A DNA stretch of 10,088 nt from Chloroflexota bacterium (GTDB taxonomy: Bacteria > Chloroflexota > Limnocylindria > QHBO01): positions 1 to 10,088 of the forward strand of contig JAOUHE010000058.1 of assembly GCA_029865285.1 (NCBI GenBank), read 5' to 3'. Below the pieces are notes generated by a model that did no database searches, was not told where the DNA came from, and saw nothing but the letters and a program-made list of their open reading frames with translations. A program made the position numbers and the translations under genes. Shown in pieces: positions 5,439 through 10,088 of this stretch. The first letter of the stretch is position 1. Each line of letters opens with the position of its first letter.

Positions 5439-6383
5439 ATGCCCAACCGCACCGAGGCGCTCGAGAAGCCTGCCGTCGCCGTGCGCCGCAGCGCCAGCCT
5501 GTGGGGAGACGCCTGGCGCCGCCTCATCCGCAACCGCCTGGCGGTGGTTGGTGGCGTCCTCGTCGTGACCTTCTTCTCGCTGGCCATCCTCGGACCGTTC
5601 ATCGCTCCGTACGAGTACCAGGCGCAGCACCTTCAGGAGATCCTCGCCAACAACAACCGCCCCATCGCACCCTTTGGGTCAGAGTTCTTTCTCGGGACCG
5701 ACAACCTCGGCCGCGACCTCCTCAGCCGGCTGCTCGACGGCGCTCAGATCAGCATGACCGTGGCACTCGTGGTGCAGGCCGTGGTACTGCTGATCGGACT
5801 GCCCATCGGGGCCGCCGCTGCATGGTTCGGCGGGCGCGTGGATACCTACCTGATGCGCTTCACCGACGTCATCTACGCGTTCCCGGACCTGCTCTTCATC
5901 ATCCTGTTGAGCGTGGCCTTCCGCGAGACCTTCTTCGGCAAGGCGATGAACGGGCTGCTGCTGGTGTTCGTGGCGATCGGCCTGACGGCCTGGGTTGGCA
6001 TGGCGCGACTCGTCCGCGGCCAGCTGCTCAGCCTCAAGGAGACCGAGTTCGTGGAGGCGGCGCGTGCGATCGGCGTGAGCGACTTCCGGATCGTCACGCG
6101 TCACCTGTTGCCGAACGCGATGGGGCCCATGATCGTGGCGGTCACGCTTGGCATCCCGGGCGCGATTCTGGCCGAAGCGACGCTCGCCTTCATCGGCATC
6201 GGCGCCCAGGCTCCGCGCGCCAGCTGGGGCAGCCTCGTGGCGAACGGGCAGCCCTTCCTTCGGTCGAGCCCGCACCTCGTCATCTTCCCGGCGCTGGCGG
6301 TCGCGACCGCGCTGATCAGCTTCACCTTCCTCGGGGACGGCCTGCGTGATGCGCTCGACCCGAAGTTGAAGGGGAAGCAGTAA
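5439..6383 (+). CDS. oppC: Peptide ABC transporter permease, OppC/DppC family
   Basis: The 314-residue permease has the N-terminal OppC signature (SLWGDAWRRLIRNRLAVVGG leading into the first helix at about 34-54). A periplasmic part includes FLGTDNLGRDLLSRLLDGAQ, a hallmark of DppC/OppC proteins, and several membrane helices follow. The EAA loop is at about 202-225 (EFVEAARAIGVSDFRIVTRH, then LLPNAM). The C-terminal GDGLRDALDPKLKG ending is characteristic. It pairs with OppB to form the translocation path. AGGAGG at 5419-5424 overlaps the oppB stop and lies 14 bases from the ATG, a longer spacing than usual, but no better start is apparent. The 18-base gap to oppB and one-base gap to the next gene show a single operon. 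Confidence 0.93.
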   Translation: MPNRTEALEKPAVAVRRSASLWGDAWRRLIRNRLAVVGGVLVVTFFSLAILGPFIAPYEYQAQHLQEILANNNRPIAPFGSEFFLGTDNLGRDLLSRLLDGAQISMTVALVVQAVVLLIGLPIGAAAAWFGGRVDTYLMRFTDVIYAFPDLLFIILLSVAFRETFFGKAMNGLLLVFVAIGLTAWVGMARLVRGQLLSLKETEFVEAARAIGVSDFRIVTRHLLPNAMGPMIVAVTLGIPGAILAEATLAFIGIGAQAPRASWGSLVANGQPFLRSSPHLVIFPALAVATALISFTFLGDGLRDALDPKLKGKQ

Positions 6384-6384
6384 G

Positions 6385-7503
6385 GTGAGCGTCTCCGACG
6401 ACCCGAGCCGGGTGGCAGGCGGCCCTGCGCTCACGGACCTCCCCGACGATGTCAGCGTTGCGACCGAGGAGGGTCGCCGGCTGGCAGAGCAGCTCGCCGA
6501 CAATCGGCGCCATGCTCGGAAGTTGCTCGAGGTGCGCAACCTCTCGACGCACTTCTACACGCGTGACGGGGTAGTGCACGCTGTCGACGACGTGAGCTTC
6601 GAGCTCGACTATGGCGAGACGCTCGGCATCGTCGGCGAGTCCGGCTGCGGAAAGAGCGTGACGGCGTTGTCGCTGACGCGTCTGATCGCAAGCCCCCCGG
6701 GCAAGATCGTCAGCGGCCAGATCATCTTCGACGGGATCGACGTGTTGAAGCTGTCGAACGAGGAGATGCGCCTGCTGCGCGGCAAGAAGATCGGCTTCAT
6801 CTTCCAGGATCCGATGACCAGTCTGAACCCGACCCTGACCATCGGGTATCAGATCGCCGAGTCGGCCAAGACGCACCTGGGCCTTTCGCGCAAGGCGGCC
6901 GACGACCGGGCGGTGGAGCTGTTGAGCAAGGTCGGCATCCCGCGCTCCCGCGAGCGGATGGGCGACTACCCGCACCAGTTCTCCGGCGGCATGCGTCAGC
7001 GCGTGATGATCGCCATCGCACTGGCCTGCGACCCGATGCTGCTCCTCGCCGACGAGCCGACGACGGCGCTCGACGTGACGATCCAGGCTCAGATTCTCGA
7101 GTTGATCCGGTCCCTCTCCGACGAGTTCGGGACCGCGGTCATCCTGATCACGCACGACCTGGGGATCGCGGCGGGCATGTGCCACCGTATCAACGTGATG
7201 TACGCCGGACGGATCGTCGAGACCGGGCTGGTCGACGATATCTACGAGGCTCCCCGCATGCCCTACGCCTGGGGCCTGCTCGACTCGCTGCCGCGCCTCG
7301 ACGAGGTCAAGGGGGCGCGATTGCGGACGATCGAGGGCATGCCGCCGGACCTGATCGACCCGACCAGCGAGTGTCGCTTTGCGGTCCGCTGCAAGTACGT
7401 TCACGATCGCTGTCGCTCGGAAGAGCCCGAGCTCACCCCCCGTGACGGCGAAGGGCATATGGCCCGCTGCTTTGGCACCGAACCGGAAGGCTGGATCCAG
7501 TGA
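6385..7503 (+). CDS. oppD: Peptide ABC transporter ATP-binding protein, OppD/DppD family
   Basis: The 372-residue ATPase has all ABC motifs: Walker A GESGCGKS (84-91), Q-loop IFQDPMTSLNP, signature FSGGMRQR (about 199-206), Walker B LLLADEP and H-loop ITHD (His about 256). The C-terminal oligopeptide-transporter domain carries four cysteines (330, 336, 343, 362), a pattern reported to hold a 4Fe-4S cluster in a mycobacterial Opp transporter. It hydrolyses ATP on the inner membrane face, paired with the next gene's product, to drive import. The GTG start lies one base after the oppC stop, with GGGGAAG upstream. Relative to usual OppD proteins, which begin close to the LLEVRNL strand, there is an N-terminal extension of about 47 charged residues (about 20-47 is Glu/Arg-rich and probably helical). 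No convincing later start exists, so the extension looks real. Confidence 0.94.
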   Translation: MSVSDDPSRVAGGPALTDLPDDVSVATEEGRRLAEQLADNRRHARKLLEVRNLSTHFYTRDGVVHAVDDVSFELDYGETLGIVGESGCGKSVTALSLTRLIASPPGKIVSGQIIFDGIDVLKLSNEEMRLLRGKKIGFIFQDPMTSLNPTLTIGYQIAESAKTHLGLSRKAADDRAVELLSKVGIPRSRERMGDYPHQFSGGMRQRVMIAIALACDPMLLLADEPTTALDVTIQAQILELIRSLSDEFGTAVILITHDLGIAAGMCHRINVMYAGRIVETGLVDDIYEAPRMPYAWGLLDSLPRLDEVKGARLRTIEGMPPDLIDPTSECRFAVRCKYVHDRCRSEEPELTPRDGEGHMARCFGTEPEGWIQ

Positions 7504-8708
7504 CCGCTGCCGCAACCGACCCCGCCACGCCTGCGCGCCAGATCGGCGAGACCCTCATCGACGTGGACCGTCTGAAGGTCCATTTCCCGATCCTGAGCGG
7601 CATCTTTCAAAGGGAGTCCGGCCGAGTGCGGGCGGTCGACGACATCAGCTTCGAGATCCGCAAGGGAGAGACGCTCGGCCTGGTCGGCGAGTCGGGCTGC
7701 GGCAAGAGCACCACCGGCCGCGCCGTGATCCGCCTGCGAAATCCGACCGCCGGAACCGTGCGCTTCGACGGCCACGACCTGATGGATCTGTCGCGCGGCG
7801 AGCTTCGCAAAATGCGCCGCCGCATGCAGATCATCTTCCAGGACCCATACAGCAGCCTGAATCCGCGCATGACGGTCGGCTCGATCATCAGCGAACCGCT
7901 CGAGACGCATGACCTTGCGGCCGGCAAGGCGCGCATCGAACGCGTGCGCGAGCTGCTCGCTCTGGTGGGACTCAACCCCAACTACACCGACCGCTATCCC
8001 CACGAATTCAGCGGCGGACAGCGCCAGCGCATCGGCGTGGCGCGGGCCCTCGCGGTCGAGCCGGAGTTCATCGTCTGCGACGAGCCGATCAGCGCGCTCG
8101 ACGTATCGATCCAGGCGCAGGTGCTCAATCTGCTGGTGGAGCTCCGCGAGAAGTTCGGTCTGACCTACCTGTTCATCGCACACGACCTGTCGGTGGTGCG
8201 CCACATCAGCGACCGGGTCGCGGTGATGTACCTCGGCAAGCTGGTCGAACTCGGACCACCATCGGCGATCTATGACGCCCCGGGGCACCCGTACACGCGC
8301 GCCCTGCTGTCGGCGGTGCCGATTCCCGATCCGAAGGCCGAGCGACGCCGCAAGCGTGTGATTCTCACCGGCGACGTACCGTCGCCGGCCAACCCGCCGG
8401 ACGGCTGCCGATTCCATCCCCGGTGCTGGCTGTACGAGCGTCTCGGGCGCCCCGAGCAGTGCCGGACCGAGGATCCGGAGTTGCGCACCGTGGCCACCGA
8501 TCATCGCGCCGCGTGTCACTTTGCGGAGGAGGCGCTGCAGAGCGACATCGGGGTCGCGCACATGGCGACCGACAAGGTCCGCCACGGCACACCGCAGTCG
8601 GCGACCGCAGGTCTGGCGGCCGAGCACGCCGCAGAGGCGAGTGCGGCCGCGGCGGCACTCGATGATTCAGGCACAGGTTCGCCGAACGAGCCCTCCGCAG
8701 AAGTGTAG
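7500..8708 (+). CDS. oppF: Peptide ABC transporter ATP-binding protein, OppF/DppF family
   Basis: The 402-residue ATPase overlaps oppD by four bases (GTGA), indicating coupled translation. Its motifs are intact: Walker A GESGCGKS (63-70), Q-loop IIFQDPYSSLNP, signature FSGGQRQR (170-177), Walker B FIVCDEP, D-loop SALD and H-loop IAHD. The region LKVHFPILSGIFQRESGRVRAVDDISF near the N-terminus is typical of OppF/DppF. Four cysteines in the C-terminal domain (303, 309, 321, 339) mirror those in OppD. After about residue 343 there is an Ala-rich tail of about 60 residues (TAGLAAEHAAEASAAAAAL, then Ser/Pro/Glu) that family members normally lack; it looks disordered or helical and has no known role. 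OppF works as the second ATPase of the importer. It is the last gene of the contiguous cluster; a hairpin follows. Confidence 0.94.
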   Translation: MTAAATDPATPARQIGETLIDVDRLKVHFPILSGIFQRESGRVRAVDDISFEIRKGETLGLVGESGCGKSTTGRAVIRLRNPTAGTVRFDGHDLMDLSRGELRKMRRRMQIIFQDPYSSLNPRMTVGSIISEPLETHDLAAGKARIERVRELLALVGLNPNYTDRYPHEFSGGQRQRIGVARALAVEPEFIVCDEPISALDVSIQAQVLNLLVELREKFGLTYLFIAHDLSVVRHISDRVAVMYLGKLVELGPPSAIYDAPGHPYTRALLSAVPIPDPKAERRRKRVILTGDVPSPANPPDGCRFHPRCWLYERLGRPEQCRTEDPELRTVATDHRAACHFAEEALQSDIGVAHMATDKVRHGTPQSATAGLAAEHAAEASAAAAALDDSGTGSPNEPSAEV

Positions 8709-8730
8709 GCGCGGGCGGCGCATTGATCTC

Positions 8731-8760
8731 GGCGCGGTCGCCCCTTGTGGGCCCGACGCC
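8731..8760 (+). terminator. Imperfect GC hairpin after oppF, possible terminator
   Basis: GTCG (8737-8740) pairs with CGAC (8754-8757), and CCC (8742-8744) with GGG (8749-8751) around a TTGT loop. GC (8734-8735) can pair with GC (8758-8759) if G8736 bulges. No T-tract follows. It lies 23 bases after the oppF stop and directly before a promoter-like motif, a reasonable place for a terminator, but the evidence is only the fold. Confidence 0.35.
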
Positions 8761-8762
8761 GC

Positions 8763-8773
8763 TAGAGTTAGGC
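8763..8773 (+). promoter_or_regulatory. Promoter-like motif TAGAGTTAGGC before the second binding protein
   Basis: TAGAGTTAGGC matches TAGTGTTAGGC at 2340-2350 in ten of eleven positions. That site contains the -10 half of the putative transporter promoter. No TGAAC is found at the matching upstream distance, where the sequence is CGCCC, so any -35 differs. It lies 68 bases before the start codon. It may give the second binding protein its own transcript. Confidence 0.35.
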
Positions 8774-8840
8774 TGCAGCACACGGATGCGGCAGCGAATC
8801 GGTTCAGATTGGCAGCGGAAGAAGAGAGCGGAGGACTTCA

Positions 8841-10088
8841 ATGCAACGATGGAGAACCTTCTCCATCCTGATGGCACTCGGCCTCGTGGTCGCGGCGTGC
8901 TCTACGACCAGCACCAGCCAGGAGCCATCAGGAAGCGCCGAGCCGTCGACGCCGGAGAGCATGGCGCCGTTCGTGGCGACCAGCTATCCCGCGGACGGGC
9001 CGGCGGATTGCGCCTACGGCGGCGAATTCAGCCAGATCAAGGCGGTCGATGAGCTGACGGTCGAGTTCAGCCTGTGCTTCCCCGACCCGGCCTTCCTGTC
9101 GAAGCTCGCCTTCACCTCGAACGCGATCCATGACACGGCCTGGCTTGAGGCCAACATGGTCAACCACCTGATCCTGGCCCGGCCGAACGGCACCGGACCA
9201 TACAAGTTCGAAGAGCACGTCCGCGGTGATCACATCACCCTCACGCGCAACGACTCCTACTGGGGCGAGAAGGCCATCGCCGAGACGCTGATCATCCAGT
9301 GGAGTTCCGAGTCGGCGGCGCGACTGCTGGCCCTGCAGGCAGGCACCGTTGACGGCATCGACAACCCGGGCCCCGATGACTTCGGGACGATCTCGGGCGA
9401 CGCCAACCTTGCGTTGAAGAACCGTCCCGCGCTGAACGTCTTCTACGTGGGCATGACCAACACCTTTGCGCCGTTCGACAACGTCGCTGTCCGCCAGGCC
9501 ATCGCGCAGGGTATCGACCGGCAGCGCATCGTCGACACCTTCTATCCCAGCGGATCGACCGTCGCCTCGCACTTCACGCCGTGCGAGATCACCTACGGCT
9601 GTGAAGGCGACGACTGGTACGGCTTCAACGCAGGAGCGGCCAAGGCTGCCCTCGCCGACGCCGGATTCCCGAACGGCTTCAGCACCACCATCTACTACCG
9701 TGACGTCGTGCGCGGCTACCTGCCCGACCCGGGCCTGGTCGCCGTCGAGCTGCAGACGCAGCTCGCGAACATCGGCATCACGGCGGACATCCAGGTCCAG
9801 GAGTCGGGGACCTTCATCGACAATTCGTCGGCCGGTCTGCTCAACGGGTTCTACCTGCTTGGGTGGGGCGCCGACTACCCGGATCCGACCAACTTCCTCG
9901 ACTACCACTTCAACAACCCTGCGAACCTGCAGTTCGGCACGATCGACACCTCGGTCACCAACGCGCTGAAGATCGGGGCCCAGACTGAGGACCCCGTGGC
10001 ACGGCAGGCGGCGTACGAGGATGCGAACAACGCCCTGCTTGAGACTGTTCCCATGATCCCGATCGCTCACGGAGCATCGGCCGCCGCG
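8841..10088 (+). CDS. Short-form substrate-binding lipoprotein of an ABC transporter (SBP_bac_5-like), 3' end cut off
   Basis: ATG 8841 is preceded by GGAGG six bases upstream and opens a frame of 416 codons that continues past the window end. The signal peptide (MQRWRTFSILMALGLVVAAC) ends in lipobox VAAC with Cys20; a Ser/Thr/Pro linker to about residue 45 follows. The mature part keeps late family landmarks: VDELTVEFSL, RPNGTGPYKFEEH, LTRNDSYWG, LLALQAGTVDGID, FDNVAVRQAIAQGIDRQRIV, LLGWGADYPDPTNFL and VPMIPIAHG. It lacks the early ones (the PSLDP segment, the FHLR/NGE segment and the DFVYSW helix), all present in the OppA-like protein upstream. The missing piece is roughly 120-145 residues of the first lobe. 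Cysteine pairs at 57/79 and 248/254 could form disulfides. The likely role is ligand capture for a peptide-type importer, perhaps OppBCDF upstream (inference). From VPMIPIAHG near the window edge I expect only a few missing C-terminal residues. Confidence 0.82.
   Translation, partial: MQRWRTFSILMALGLVVAACSTTSTSQEPSGSAEPSTPESMAPFVATSYPADGPADCAYGGEFSQIKAVDELTVEFSLCFPDPAFLSKLAFTSNAIHDTAWLEANMVNHLILARPNGTGPYKFEEHVRGDHITLTRNDSYWGEKAIAETLIIQWSSESAARLLALQAGTVDGIDNPGPDDFGTISGDANLALKNRPALNVFYVGMTNTFAPFDNVAVRQAIAQGIDRQRIVDTFYPSGSTVASHFTPCEITYGCEGDDWYGFNAGAAKAALADAGFPNGFSTTIYYRDVVRGYLPDPGLVAVELQTQLANIGITADIQVQESGTFIDNSSAGLLNGFYLLGWGADYPDPTNFLDYHFNNPANLQFGTIDTSVTNALKIGAQTEDPVARQAAYEDANNALLETVPMIPIAHGASAAA

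Noticed and set aside
6322..8627. Long minus-strand frames opposite oppD and oppF (6322-7515 and 7401-8627)
   Set aside because: The plus-strand ATPases show complete ABC motifs; the antisense frames have composition typical of shadows and no start context.
8928..10070. Long minus-strand frame of 380 codons opposite the second binding protein
   Set aside because: The plus-strand frame starting at 8841 has a signal peptide, ribosome site and family motifs throughout and runs off the window; the antisense frame is its shadow.
1..10088. CRISPR arrays, insertion sequences, integrases, toxin-antitoxin or phage genes
   Set aside because: No spaced direct repeats, terminal inverted repeats around a transposase, or recognisable mobile-element proteins were seen on either strand.

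Overview
The window is GC-rich, densely coded, and every gene lies on the + strand. The gene style suggests a Gram-positive-like or Chloroflexota bacterium. The glycine cleavage P-protein is split (a GcvPB subunit), start codons are often GTG, the lipoproteins share an 'LVLAAC'/'LLAAC' lipobox followed by a Ser/Thr/Pro linker, and an ECF sigma factor is coupled to a zinc-finger anti-sigma. An uncultivated Chloroflexota lineage is my best guess; it is inference and not proven by any marker here.

Layout: (1) 1-275 is the 3' end of gcvPB. (2) 337-2295 is a compact three-gene unit: an ECF sigma factor, a membrane-anchored zinc-finger anti-sigma overlapping its end, and a lipoprotein of unknown function overlapping the anti-sigma stop by GTGA. 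(3) 2296-2674 is a long gene-free stretch with a promoter-like element and a long structured leader. (4) 2675-8708 is a complete oligopeptide-type ABC importer: an OppA-like binding lipoprotein, two permeases and two ATPases. Strong stem-loops lie between the binding-protein gene and the first permease gene. (5) 8709-8840 holds a hairpin and a promoter-like motif, and a second, unusually short binding lipoprotein starts at 8841 and runs off the window.

How the parts may work together: the binding lipoproteins capture peptide-like ligands outside the membrane and deliver them to the OppBC channel, which is driven by the OppD/OppF ATPases. The most interesting regulatory clue is a bipartite element, TGAAC-N16-GGGTAGTRT. 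It occurs at identical spacing just upstream of the sigma gene and just upstream of the transporter leader. This suggests (inference) that the ECF sigma factor controls both itself and the transporter. The second clue is the downstream binding protein: it appears to lack roughly the first 120-145 residues of the normal binding-protein fold while keeping a good signal peptide, ribosome site and C-terminal half.

I see no CRISPR array, insertion sequence, rRNA or credible tRNA. This is mostly recognisable metabolism and transport. The novel candidates are the shared promoter element, the structured leader, and the shortened binding protein.
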